From Tridacna crocea (Eukaryota; Mollusca; Bivalvia; Cardiida; Cardiidae): a DNA stretch of 64,000 nucleotides. Made by a program: the position numbers and the translations under genes. The first letter of the stretch is position 1, and each line of letters opens with the position of its first letter. Location: the NCBI GenBank assembly GCA_943736015.1, contig OX031059.1, positions 41,923,159 to 41,987,158 on the forward strand. The letters are read 5' to 3'. The notes under the pieces are model-generated. The model was not told where the DNA came from. It did not search any database and saw only the letters and a program-made list of their open reading frames with translations. Shown here piece by piece: positions 12,397 to 22,856 of this stretch.

Positions 12397-12619
12397 TTAA
12401 CCCTATACTCAATAGATACTCATTTCGACGCACTGCTTGTAGGGGCCTTCGGAAAACGTTGTGACAAAAGGTGAAATTGCTCGTCACGAGCAATTTCACC
12501 TTTTGTCACAATGTTTTCTTTGCTATCAAAAGGTGTCATACACATCAGAAACGGCTTCATCCTTGCTGTTATGTAGGGTCAGAGATACCATAGGAATGCC
12601 TTATGGAGTAAAGGGTTAA
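12397..12619 (+). mobile_element. TTAA hairpin MITE, family 2
   Basis: Ends are TTAACCCTATACTC and GGAGTAAAGGGTTAA. The core palindrome at about 12452-12518 is almost perfect, built on GTGACAAAAGGTGAAATTGC meeting its mirror image at CTCGTCACGAG. Sequences outside the core differ from family 1, but the outer hairpin arms (GAAAACRTTGTG..AAAAGG) are the same. Confidence 0.85.
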
Positions 12620-13014
12620 ATTTTACGTCATATCATGCTAACAGTTTGCTGATGGTATATCTCCAAGGTTTCACCAGTACTAGGCTAGAGCACTGAATTG
12701 CCTTGCATAAGGACAATCTCACTAAAACGCTAGTGATTCCAATGAGCCTCAAACCAGGGGCTTTCAGATTGCAAAACCTACACCGAGCCATGCAGGACCC
12801 CCAGGGGATACTTCGGGTTGTTCAGTGTTTTACCACACAATGCCCACTTTTAACAATCCTTAGAAAATGTCCTGGCAATTCTTTCCATGCATTTTATGAA
12901 AAAAACATTTTAGCCACTTTTGTGATGTTGCTTACAAAAGCTTGGGAAATTAATGACGCAAGTCAAGAGTTTCTTTTGGTAAAGAAATTATAAGGCAAGT
13001 CTAAAATTGTGTGT
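12620..13014. other. Intergenic, contains a degenerate family 1 relic
   Basis: TTTTACCACACAATGCCCAC at 12829 followed by CCTTAGAAAATGTCCTGGCA resembles a family 1 left end without its hairpin. A 96-codon ORF at 12703-12993 runs through this relic and is not a credible gene. Confidence 0.4.
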
Positions 13015-13031
13015 GTGTTGGGGGGGGAAAG

Positions 13032-13068
<37 letters not shown>
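13015..13068 (+). repeat. (GT)n microsatellite with a G run
   Basis: A G8 run is followed by AAAGGA and about 17 GT dinucleotides. Confidence 0.95.
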
Positions 13069-13070
<2 letters not shown>

Positions 13071-13904
13071 ATAGAGATTTAACTCTTTAAAAAATGACAA
13101 AATCTTAAACTAGTCCAAATTTAAAACATCACAGACAGTAATTTCAATGACACGAGTGATGAAATTTGCCTTTGTTTCCACAATTCTGGCAAAATAAGCA
13201 CGAATAGGTGCAATTTTTATTTTGCAAAAATAAATGCATTTTCATTAAAATTTCTGAACTGTATATATACCTTTTTCAAACGTAAATCTCAGAAACGAGC
13301 ACGGGTGCCCGCATCTCTACTTACTGTAATCTCCAATAAACATGATCAGCTTTGTATGTGCAAAGTTTTAAATAAAAAAAATCTGTCCGCTAGGAAAAAT
13401 CGTCATACCTACATGTTCTTAAGGACATAGTTTATGTGAATAATACAATTTTCATCGTAGATCTATATTATTTTTACATTAGAACTCGGCTATATTAACC
13501 TTGCTCAAGTGACACACTAGCGTCGCGTGCTATAGGCAGCAAGCGCAATTTTTGGGCGGGAATTGATACAAAGAAAAACAGCACGCGGAACCTGAGGAAT
13601 TTCCTGCATCAACACATGTTATACTCTTTACACAGGCCGACAACTGCGAAAAGTCTGCTTTTCGCAAAATGAAAAGTTTCATTCGAAAAATGTGAACGAG
13701 ACTAGCTCAACACGAAGTCAGAACAACACAAACTATGGAAATTACGGCAAAATTACATACAAACCATTACAGGTAGATATATATTTTGCGTAGTTTGCAA
13801 TTTTGTTAATCTTCCTCTTCCACGGGTGTGCAGCAGACGACGGTGGAACGAAAAAGTAGCCTGTGTCATTTTAGTTAAAATCTTTAGGCCTACCTGACGA
13901 AAAA
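13069..13904. other. Intergenic, locally less AT-rich
   Basis: 13500-13580 is relatively GC-rich (GCGTCGCGTGC, GGGCGGG). A MITE-like left end without a hairpin lies at about 13079-13125. No ORF or RNA gene is supported. Confidence 0.4.
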
Positions 13905-14144
13905 ATATTGGAATCGTCCAAATTGAAAGTAGAGTCTATTTCTTAACCACTATTTAATCTTGCTCAAATGAGAATATTTGTTTTTGATATGGTAGAAAAC
14001 ATTATGGAAAAAGGAGGTAATCCTGGTAACCAGCATTTTATCTTCTTACTTCAGTGTTTTTATTTTCTCCATTTCTTTTCCCACAATGTTTTTAGCATTC
14101 TCTTGTGGGGTTTTTAAATTTAGGATTGTGTGGTAAGGAGTAAA
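13905..14144 (-). mobile_element. Family 1 MITE relic
   Basis: GGTAGAAAACATTATGG at about 13990, CTGGTAACCAGCATTTTATC, and the end motif GATTGTGTGGTAAGGAGTAA. There is extra sequence between the arms. The left end is poorly defined. Confidence 0.55.
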
Positions 14145-14502
14145 AAACACTCTGGATATCTGCAAACTAATTTATGTTGGTTAGTTTACCAAAAAATTGG
14201 CCTTTCTAGCAAAGTAGCTCAAAGCAGTAGATCTGGGTATCGGTAAAAAAACAAATGTCTCGTGATACTGTTGCGGTACTAGACAGGCCGATACGATGCA
14301 GTATCGCGATGATTTTGATTGATGCAGCTTTGCTTTGTATTATTAAGTGAATACGAATTTTCTTGTAGACCGAGTGTACCCATTATCGAACACCTAAGCA
14401 TGATAATTTACAGTTAGTAAATGTAACCACCTACTGAACAGGTGATGTGATTTGTATCATCTTTTGTGTATTAGTGTTGTGTCCAGCGTTCGTTGACTTA
14501 CC
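14145..14502. other. Intergenic, nothing recognised
   Basis: No ORF, repeat or RNA gene could be supported. A short inverted motif (GTATCGGTA..GATACTG) occurs near 14240-14270. Confidence 0.4.
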
Positions 14503-15154
14503 TTGTTTATGCCCTGGATTTCACATTTTCACTCTGATACTCATAAATCTTGGTCAGAATATTGCCTCGATGATACCATAAACAACTTTGAAATGGGTAA
14601 TGTCAGGTCTAAAACTAGGTCATTCGATCAAATAATAGAAAAATCTTGTGTGTGTTATAGAGGCCACATTTTCAGTCTGATACTCGTGAAACTTAGTCAG
14701 AATATTACCTTGATGATACCTCAAACAACTTTGAAAATGGGTCATGTCAGGTCAAAAACTAGGTCGTTAGATCAAAAAATACAAAAATCTTTTTTGCACT
14801 GTAGAGGCCACATTTTCTGTCCAATACTCCTGGAAGGTAGTCAGAATGTTTGTCTCAATAATATCGCAGTCAAATTAAAAAAAAAAAAAAGGGTCATGTC
14901 CAATAAAAAACAAGGTGACTGGGTGAAATCTTGAAAAAGCCTTGTGTATGCTCTAGAGGCCACGTTTGCGGGCCAATACTCTTTAACGTTGGTCAGAATG
15001 TTTTGATGATATCCCAGACAAGTTTGAAAATCGGCCATGTTTGGTAAAAAATTAGGTCACTGGGTCAAATCTTTGAAAACCTTTTGTACGCTTTAGAAAA
15101 CATACTTTCAGTCAAATACGCTTGAAAGTTTGTCAGAATGTTTGTCTTGATAAT

Positions 15155-15404
15155 GCTTGGGTGGCTCAGTGGTGAGCGTGTCGTGTGGCTGTGAGTTCGA
15201 TACCCGGTTTAAGCGAACTTTCTTCCCGGCGCATTTTCGCCTCTTACCTCTGCTAAAGCATGTGGGAAAAGAAGTCGGTGGCGTTGGAAAGAAAGTTGTG
15301 TTAGTACTGGTATGAGAAAGCAAGGAAACACATGTGCGTCACCGACCACCATGATATGACCTTAGCTGTCAAAGTGGCGTTAAACCCCAACAAAACCAAC
15401 CAAA
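15155..15404 (+). mobile_element. tRNA-derived SINE with target-site duplication
   Basis: Pol III box A (TGGCTCAGTGGTGAGCG, about 15162) and box B (GAGTTCGATACCC, about 15192) stand ~30 bp apart, as in a tRNA-derived head. A ~150-bp body and a tail GGCGTTAAACCCCAACAAAA follow. It is flanked by a 13-bp duplication, TTGTCTTGATAAT (15142-15154) and TTGTCTTGATGAT (15405-15417), which is part of the host tandem repeat. That fits LINE-assisted retroposition. Confidence 0.85.
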
Positions 15405-15566
15405 TTGTCTTGATGATATCACAGACAAGTTTGAAAACAGGTCATGTTGGAACAAAAACTAGGTCACAAGGTCAAATCTTAGAAAAACCTTGTGTTCACT
15501 CCCGAGGTCTCATTTTCAGCCCAATACTCTTCAAAGTTGGTCCAAATGTTTGTCATGATGATAGAT

Positions 15567-15791
15567 TTATTGTTTACCAAACAATCCCTGGTTTCCATGA
15601 CTCTGTTACAGAAGCATTTTGAAAACGTTGTTGGAAAAGGAGAAAGTCCTGGTAACCAGCACTTTCTCCTTTCCCCACGTTTTCCACTTTTCCCAGAACA
15701 AATTTTGATTTTTGAGTTGCCTTAATTTTGACGACTGCAAATACTTTCAATTGGAGCCAGTCTAAAATTTTGTTGTTTGGTAAAGAGTTAA
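15567..15791 (+). mobile_element. Family 1 MITE inside the 150-bp array
   Basis: The left end is worn (TTATTGTTTACCAAACAATC). The core hairpin AGAAAGTCCTGGTAACCAGC is kept, and the right end is TTGTTTGGTAAAGAGTTAA. The array unit resumes directly after it. Confidence 0.8.
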
Positions 15792-16228
15792 GTGAGTTTG
15801 AAAATGGGTCATGTCAGGTCAAAAACCTGGTCACTTGGTCATACTTAGAAAGCCTTGTCACATTTTCAGTCCAATGATCCTTGAAGTTACCAGAATGCTT
15901 GTCTTGAATATATCCTTGATCGTAGAGGTTACATGTTCAGGCCAGTATTCTTTAATCTTGGTCAGAATATTTGTCTTGATGATATCTTGCATGATTTTGA
16001 AAATGAGACACATGAAATCAAAAGCTAGATCACCAGCTTTTATCTATGATAAACTTTGTGTACGCTCTAGAGGCCGTATTTTCAGTCCTACATTGATAAG
16101 AATGTTAGCCTTGATTATATCTTGGATTAGTTTCAATATGGGTCATGTTGGATATTAAGCTAGGTCCTTTGGTCAAATCTAGGAAAAAGCTTTTGTATAT
16201 CCTATAGGCCATATTTTCTCTCAAATAC

Positions 16229-16697
16229 TTATGAATGAAAGTTTGTCTGACTGTATATCTGGATAATTTCTACATGTCAAGTAGACCGCTGAAACAAATT
16301 CTAGAAAAAGCTTGTGTCATAATTATTTTAAGTCCAATACTAACGAGTGTTTGTCATAATGTTTGTCTTAGTATTTCTGGACAGATTGGAAATGGGTAAT
16401 GTTTGATAAGAAACCTGCAGAGCCATCATGGCCCTCTTGTTATAAATTGAGCCTTTCTGTAAACGCGAGTTTGGCACGCCCCTCCCCCATAGTAACACGG
16501 TATTTCGGTTGTCAAGCCAGTCAAGCTAACCAGAAATGTGTCAGACTTTTTTGTTTACATGACACCCAATGCTGCGTTTGCATTGGCTGATTGGTAGACC
16601 TTGGTAGACCTGTTAATCAAAATCGGCAGGAAGGTTAATTGTGGTGCAACGTTGGACATTACATAAACTACAAACACCCAAATGTTTGTTATTTTGT
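16229..16697. other. Intergenic in copy 1
   Basis: It contains CATCATGGCCCTCTTGTTAT at about 16427, resembling the terminus of the Helitron-like family, but without the rest of that element. Less AT-rich from 16460 to 16660. A 63-codon frame here is not recognisable. Confidence 0.35.
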
Positions 16698-16920
16698 TTA
16701 ACCCTTTCCCAAACGACAAAGTGTAGCCGCTTCCTTAGAGCATCTATAGACTACAAATTTAAAATTGGTGTAAATTAGCTTTAGCTCTCTGATAGGATGT
16801 TAACATTGTGGGAAAAGGAGAAAATGCTTGTTACCACCATTTTTTTCTTTTCCAACAATGATTTCAAAAGCGTTATTTTCCAGGATCATGCAAACCAGGG
16901 ATTGTTTGATAAAGGGTTAA
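16698..16920 (-). mobile_element. Family 1 MITE
   Basis: TTAACCCTTTCCCAAACGAC to GATTGTTTGATAAAGGGTTAA region. The hairpin around 16802-16862 has an imperfect right arm. Confidence 0.8.
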
Positions 16921-17141
16921 CCAAACAAGTTCATTCCAGCTGTAGAACAAAAGATCTTACGTATTACTTTTTTGCCAAATAAAAAATAATGCTGATGCAG
17001 ACTGCATATTCAGAATTATGCATGTTGCCGAAAAAAATGGGTGTAACAGGACAGACAAGGTTGTCATCTTAGCTTCCTCTGCATGTAGTGCGTTGCGTCT
17101 TGTTAGTCTTAGTGTTTTGTCAGCAGCATAAACATTGCCCA

Positions 17142-17232
17142 TGTGGCAGTGGCTCAGTTGGTAGTGCATCAATGATCAGTGAGTTAAAGGTTCGAATTCT
17201 GGTCGGTTAACTGTTCATTAATTCCGATAGCC
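17142..17232 (+). mobile_element. tRNA-like SINE head or tRNA relic
   Basis: Box A TGGCTCAGTTGGTAGTGC (17150) and box B GGTTCGAATTC (17189) are well kept. The segment is flanked by GTGGC and GCCAC. No clear cloverleaf with an anticodon stem could be drawn, so I read it as a truncated tRNA-derived SINE rather than a working tRNA. Confidence 0.5.
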
Positions 17233-17234
17233 AC

Positions 17235-17456
17235 TTAACCCTTTACCACACAATGACAACAACCCTTGGAAACGAGCCTTTTGAAAACATTGTGGGAAAA
17301 GGAGAAAATGCTGATAACCAGCATTTTCTCCTCTTCTCACAATGTTTTCTATCCTGTTAAGGTAAAATTGTACTATTAGAGCCACTTTAAAATTGTTGTC
17401 TGCAAATGTTTTAAATTTGGATAGGGATAAAATTTTGTCGTGTGGTAAAGAGTTAA
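17235..17456 (+). mobile_element. Family 1 MITE, well preserved
   Basis: TTAACCCTTTACCACACAAT at the left and GTGTGGTAAAGAGTTAA at the right. The hairpin reads GGGAAAAGGAGAAAATGCTG with a nearly complete mirrored arm. Confidence 0.9.
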
Positions 17457-17465
17457 TGCATTTGC

Positions 17466-17650
17466 TTAACCCTTTACCACACAATCCCTATTTTTAATAC
17501 CCCTGTGAAGGAAGCCTTTTCAAAACATTGTTGGAATACGGGAAAATGCTGGTAACCTTCCTAAAACAAATTCTAATTATTTAGTCACATTCATTTTATT
17601 GTCTGCATATGCTTTCAAGTTTAAAATTTGGTCGTTTAGTAATGGGTTAA
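17466..17650 (+). mobile_element. Family 1 MITE lacking half the hairpin
   Basis: TTAACCCTTTACCACACAAT and AGTAATGGGTTAA ends. After ATGCTGGTAACC the right hairpin arm is missing. It stands 9 bp from the previous copy. Confidence 0.8.
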
Positions 17651-18537
17651 TATATAAATAGTTGAAAAGTACCGTGTTCATAAATCACTTGGATATACTT
17701 AGTTTTGTTATGCTCATATATATGTAGTGTGTATACATGTAAATATGTATCAATTTCTTGTACCTGCATGTCTGTTTTTAACTTATTAACCTTGTTACTT
17801 CAGCTGTATGTTGCCCTCATCTCACTAGCTACATGTACATTATGCACATGCTAAGGTGCTAGTAACACAGTGCTGGTACAGACGGCTTACTCGTACATAA
17901 TTGTATTGGGATGGGGGAAGTCTCAGATTAATACATGGATACTATCATGTTAATTATATACTATGTCAAAAATGGCAGGTTTCTATATAAATCTAGGCAT
18001 TTTCATGCGAAATTGTGTACATGTTCTACATGCACATGTCAAGCATGTGTTACAAGCCACTTCAGTAGAGCAACCAACCTATGTTTACAGAAAGACAACT
18101 TCTCAACTAACATTTTGTTTTAATATAAACCTCTTTTAACCCATAACCAAATAACATATTTTGTACTCTTCCAAATGGAACAAGTCAGCAAAGTAATGGC
18201 AAATCAAAACCTAGGATAAGTGTATTGCAATTCTCTCAATGGGGGCAGTAACATTATGGAAAAAGGATAAATTGATCATATTCTTTTCCATTTCTCAAAT
18301 GTTATCGACAGAAGCTCATAATACTTGACTTGACTGGTGCGACCATAAGTTTTACTTCCCATAATAGGCTGCTAAAAAAAGTTAGACTCTACATACTAAC
18401 TCACCGAGACCCCCCTCCCCCCCCATCACTCAATAGATCTTTCATTCTTGTCACATTTTGATTGTATTGGATGCAGTCCCCCAAGTGTGTAGGGACCTTG
18501 GAACTCACTATAACTGCTGGGTGTAATATGTATATTC
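17651..18537. other. AT-rich sequence with a degenerate MITE at ~18137-18330
   Basis: TTTAACCCATAACCAAATAA followed by a worn hairpin (AACATTATGGAAAAAGG ... CATTTCTCAAATGTTAT) suggests an old family 1 copy. No gene is recognised. Confidence 0.4.
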
Positions 18538-18727
18538 AGAGCTCCAGATAGTTGGAGTGAGTATGATTTCAAAATTGAAAATATTTATCATTCTCCACTA
18601 AACTCTATGTTTTGGGTACTCATAAGAATCGTCTCATCGAGACAACTCTAATAATATTCCACAACATAGGTTTTGGAAGAGGAGTATTGGATTTAGGTTA
18701 CCATCACTCCCTCTTATCTGGAGCTCT
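18538..18727. mobile_element. 190-bp inverted-repeat element (MITE, other family)
   Basis: Perfect 13-bp termini AGAGCTCCAGATA and TATCTGGAGCTCT. Internal inverted segments (CTATGTTTTGG / CATAGGTTTTGG regions and GTCTCATCGAGAC) make most of it foldable. No clear target duplication. Confidence 0.75.
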
Positions 18728-19379
18728 TTATCGCATTAAACCTCCTTCAGCAGTGTATTAAATCCATGACATATTTTCGATATTACACACGTGTAATATC
18801 TTTCAATATTACATGAGTGTAATGTCGTTTTCTGGGTCCTGGCTCTGTTTATTTCTTGAATCAATGAACGCATGAAGCTGTCCAAACCAGACCATAACGC
18901 GTGCAGGAATTTGTATCACTTATCACTGCGCTATTTTGCTGTAAAATGATGTCAATGTTGCTTGCTTAGGCGTGTATACATGTGGGAAAATGCTATGATT
19001 TTCATAATATACAAAACAAGAAATGCAACATACATGTATTTAAAGTTGAGACTATTGTGGAAATATTTTGCCTTACTCTCAATACAAACAGATTCACTCT
19101 ACTTTCAATGTAAATATCAGAGAGCTTTCTTTTTGTGCATGTACACATTTCAAAGAGAACTATGTATGTAAACTTTGACCCACTGACAGTATTTGTACAG
19201 GTTGGTGGTGATGATACACGATACAAATTTGTCTTTCATTCGTTTTATGTGATAAATAGCATCTCACATTTGTGTTTATGTAACAATTTTCTAAAACTTG
19301 GTGACTAAAATGTATATGATATTTGCCAAGGCTTGCGTCATAGAATTTGAGTCAACATGTTTGATAAATATGATAATAC
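18728..19379. other. Intergenic with a near-palindrome GATATTACAC..GTGTAATATC
   Basis: The near-palindrome lies at about 18779-18800 and is followed by a related half (AATATTACATGAGTGTAAT). No gene seen. Confidence 0.45.
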
Positions 19380-19607
19380 TTAACTCATTACCAGACAACA
19401 AAATTTTAGGTTGGTCCAAATTGAGAGCATTTGCAGACGACAAAATAAAGGTGACTGAAAAATTGAAATATGTTCTGGGAAGGGTAGAAAACAGTGTGGG
19501 AAAAGGAGAAAATGCTGGTTACCAGCATTTTCTCCTTTTCCCACAGTGTTTCCAAAGGCTTCTTTCTCAGGGGCGTCAAAAGTAGGGATTATGTGGTAAT
19601 GGGTTAA
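19380..19607 (-). mobile_element. Family 1 MITE with near-perfect hairpin
   Basis: TTAACTCATTACCAGACAAC to TGTGGTAATGGGTTAA. The ~60-bp palindrome at about 19489-19550 is almost complete, centred on GCTGGTTACCAGC. Confidence 0.9.
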
Positions 19608-21659
19608 ACACCCATGTAAGATTTTCTATTTAATGTCTGTACAGCAATTGTTTTTGCTTGTTCAGAAAGTACCCATAAAGAACACAAAAAAATTCAAACA
19701 ATGAAATCCATTTACTATTCATATTCCATGCCTGATAAAAGAAAATTAAAGCATTTTTTTCCCAAAGTTAAAAATCTTGTACAAAAAAATGGAATGCACT
19801 ATATAAAGTTAACTTCTAGTTTGAAGTTTTATGAACATTTGTGCCACAGTGATCTGGTACTTTACGGAAAATAGTGAAAATAACTGCTGATCAATGTTGA
19901 AATATTATGAAACAATCCTGTTTGAATCAAAATTTCAATTATTGATTTATTGTAAACAGTAAAAGCAACTGGAAAATGCACGGATTACTGCCTCTGGTCA
20001 GATTTTGGCATCTGAAAGTAGAAAAAGCAGACAAATGTTAATGTTAGATGGATTAAATTTAGTCTGAAGAACTACCAAAGCACATGTTAACATGTACAGT
20101 ATTCTTTACACATCCTGAAATAGTTGCAAACTATTTTTATCAACTGCCGAAGGGATATAGCTTTAGCGTTGTCCGTCTGTCCATCCTTCCGTCTGTTCAT
20201 TCGTCTGTGTGTCTGTTCTGGTGAATATCTCCAATGCCATAGGACGGAATTTCGTAAAACTTTATACATGTGTACAAAAACCCATTTTGCTGATACCTTT
20301 TTTTTTTGTTTTATGTTTTTATTTGATGCAAAATGGTCGACTGGGAGCGATTTTAAGTTACGTGGTTGAGTACACTTTTAATGTTTTGAGTCTTCTCTTG
20401 AAAACTATACAGGTTTTTAACATTGAACTTGAACTTGTCACATCTATCAACCACCATTTGGCCATGCAACACAACAGTTATATACATTTCTTGGCACATT
20501 TGGATGGAATTTTCACAGAATCGTGTGACCTTAAGCATATTGCCAAGGTGTTGGGATTTGTAGCTGCATCATAGAATAAGGGGGCTTAATGTTATATTTC
20601 ATTTATCACCAATATCTCTTTAATTACTGGACATATCTCAACAGATTTGAATGAGATTTTCACAGATCATATGACCTAGCACATATTTTCAGTGTTTTGC
20701 AATTTATCACTGTATCATGGAAAAAGGAGTATTCATGTCAAATTTAATTTTTTATCAATGTATCTCCAACTTAACAGACATACTTTCATGAAACTTCATA
20801 TTTTTATTTGTTGATCAAAGTCATTGACCAATGAGTCCATCATGCATTCATCCGTTTATCCATCAGTCTGTTCATAAACCTTTTAGATCTCAAGCGCAAT
20901 ATATCCATTGAGCTACCCTGGCAGGTGTTAGAAATTCCAACGCTTTTCTCTCTAGCTAGCTGCTTGAAATGGTAGCAATGTGGCGGCGTATATTGTGAGA
21001 GAGGTTTCTTCTAAAATCCATAACAAAAAATGATGAAGATTCATACATGTCTTCCATTGGCTAGTCAGTTGATACATTTTTCTTCTTATATAATGATGTG
21101 TCATGGAAAAAAGGGGGTTTTATGACTATTTTCTTTGTTTTCATTTCATGAAATGCCAAGTTCTGGAAAAAGGATACTTAATGTATAATCCTGTTATGCA
21201 CTTCTTATATATTTTTTTATGTAATGAAATGCTGTGCCATGGAAAAAGGGAAATTAGTGTATGATATTATCATGGGCCAATTACAAAAGGCCTCATTTAC
21301 ACCCAAAACACAATGCCTCTAATATATTTGTACCAAAAAAGTTCTTTTCGGTGGGGTATATCTTTTCAATGAAATTACTTGTTTCTTATAGTATTTCAAA
21401 ATATCTAAGAACATTTCAGTAATTCAATTTTATAAATTCTACAAATTAATTTATGCATATAAATGGTTTAGCTCTTAAAAAGGTTGGAAGGAAAACCTAA
21501 AATGCCTGTAGCTTAGGAAATATTTATGTTGAGACAGTTACCTTTGAAACTGATACAACGGCTATACATGTACTTCAACACATAATTATTTCTCGTGGTT
21601 GAAGTATGCCTCGTATATATCTTTATTCACCACTGTGTGCATTATGTCATTTATAGCCC
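19608..21659. other. AT-rich sequence with dispersed-repeat traces
   Basis: 20140-20300 (CCGAAGGGATATAGCTTTAG, then serial GTCTGTCC-type pyrimidine motifs) looks like the end of a dispersed repeat. 20580-20760 and 21110-21260 contain loosely repeated phrases (CATGGAAAAAGG). The ORFs at 20124-20574 overlap each other in different frames and look like chance. Confidence 0.35.
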
Positions 21660-22856
21660 TTAACCCTTTCTTCTTACAACTAGAGTATCGACTCGAAGGC
21701 CAATTATCCACCTGAAATCATTTGCCTAGTGTAAATGAAATGTCATAGATCTAATTTACTAGATTGAAGAGAGGCTTTATTTTGAAAATATAAAGTATAA
21801 GAAACAGAAAAGAGAGGATGGGAGAGACAGAGAGAGAGAGAGGGTATGATTTAAGATGAACAAAGTAAACGATATGAAAGAAATAGGGGAAATGAGGCCG
21901 CTGTTTCACACTGAAATCAGTGCCACTACTAGCTCAATTGGTAACATACAAGGATTGAAACAGGATATTACATGCAACCAGTGTCTTACCCTGAATTGAT
22001 AGCAGGATTCATTTCTCTCTTAGTGCCTATCGTTGTTTCCACAATGGTCATATTAGATTGAAGTCAGTCACTGGTGAAGTATTTTGCAGAGTACTAGTAG
22101 AAGAAAGTTCAGAGAACCATGGATAGATACAGTGGCTCACATATTATATTTAAAATCATGTGGAAAACATTTGTAAAATGAACATGAATATCATGGCAAC
22201 AGTAATAAGCACTATTAGAGGAATGAAATTAGTTGAAAATAATGAAAGAAAACATTCCAGAAAAGAGGTTGCCATGGCTGAAATTTAGGTTTGTGACCCC
22301 TGGATTAATTTTTTGAACCATGCTATTTGAAATTCATTTTTCAGAAGGATAAAAGATACTGTAAACAATCTGGACTTTAATTACACCCCCACGCAAAACA
22401 TATGTTTTCAAAGGTATACTACAATCAGTATGCCTGGACGTCCATATGTGTGTCCGTCTGTGTACGAAATACAAGTAATTTTGTGCCACAGACTCCTCCT
22501 AGAGTTTTGCTGCCATTGTATTGAAAGTTTTTTGATCTGTTGATCATATACTGAATTCGTGCAAGATGCAGTTTTCAATCATCTACTCCATATAATTCAA
22601 ATGTAATCTTCCCTTAAACTTAGAAAAGCTTTTATTAAATTGATTGTGTCTGTCAAAGCCCCAGTGGAGTGGGGTACCAAGTCACATCAGTGAAGGTCCG
22701 TTTTCTATTGTAACTTCCATGTAGCTTTAGCATAGAACTTTTACAAGAGATAGATACTGTGTAAGTGGAAATTCTTGTGAAATGTAAAGTTTTGTGATTT
22801 CTCGAATTTGAAACTTTGGCAAATTCTTCTGTTTGGGTATTTTACCCCAACTATAC
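21660..22856. repeat. Block U of the large tandem units (oldest copy in window)
   Basis: GAGTATCGACTCGAAGGCCA, a (GA)n run at ~21815-21845, TAGCTCAATTGGTAACATAC, GACTCCTCCTAGAGTTTTGC and CTGTTTGGGTATTTTACCCC recur in the same order at 47096-48270 and 54865-56030. Copies differ by several percent. A minus-strand segment with ATGACCATTGTGGAAACAA and GTAAGACA is conserved but too short to call. Confidence 0.8.

Larger units (their letters stand above)
14503..16228 (+). repeat. Tandem array of ~140-150-bp repeats
   Basis: The unit contains GAGGCCACATTTTCAGTCCA, TTGGTCAGAATGTTTGTCTT, GATGATATCCCAGACAAG and GGGTCATGTCAGGTCAAAAA in that order. Copies begin near 14660, 14803, 14956, about 15103, 15505 and 15850, then decay toward 16228. 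The array is interrupted by a SINE (15155-15404) and a MITE (15567-15791). I recognise this repeat type as common in bivalves. The long ORFs crossing it (14503-14934, 15811-16158) are read-through of the repeat. Confidence 0.85.

Noticed and set aside
14503-14934. 143-codon ORF in the 150-bp array
   Set aside because: It reads through three imperfect copies of a tandem repeat and is not kept open in the neighbouring copies.
17142-17232. Functional tRNA gene
   Set aside because: Boxes A and B are good, but acceptor and anticodon stems cannot be paired convincingly; a SINE head is more likely.
20124-20574. Overlapping ORFs of 81 and 121 codons
   Set aside because: They overlap in different frames, start in a pyrimidine-rich dispersed repeat and show no domain.
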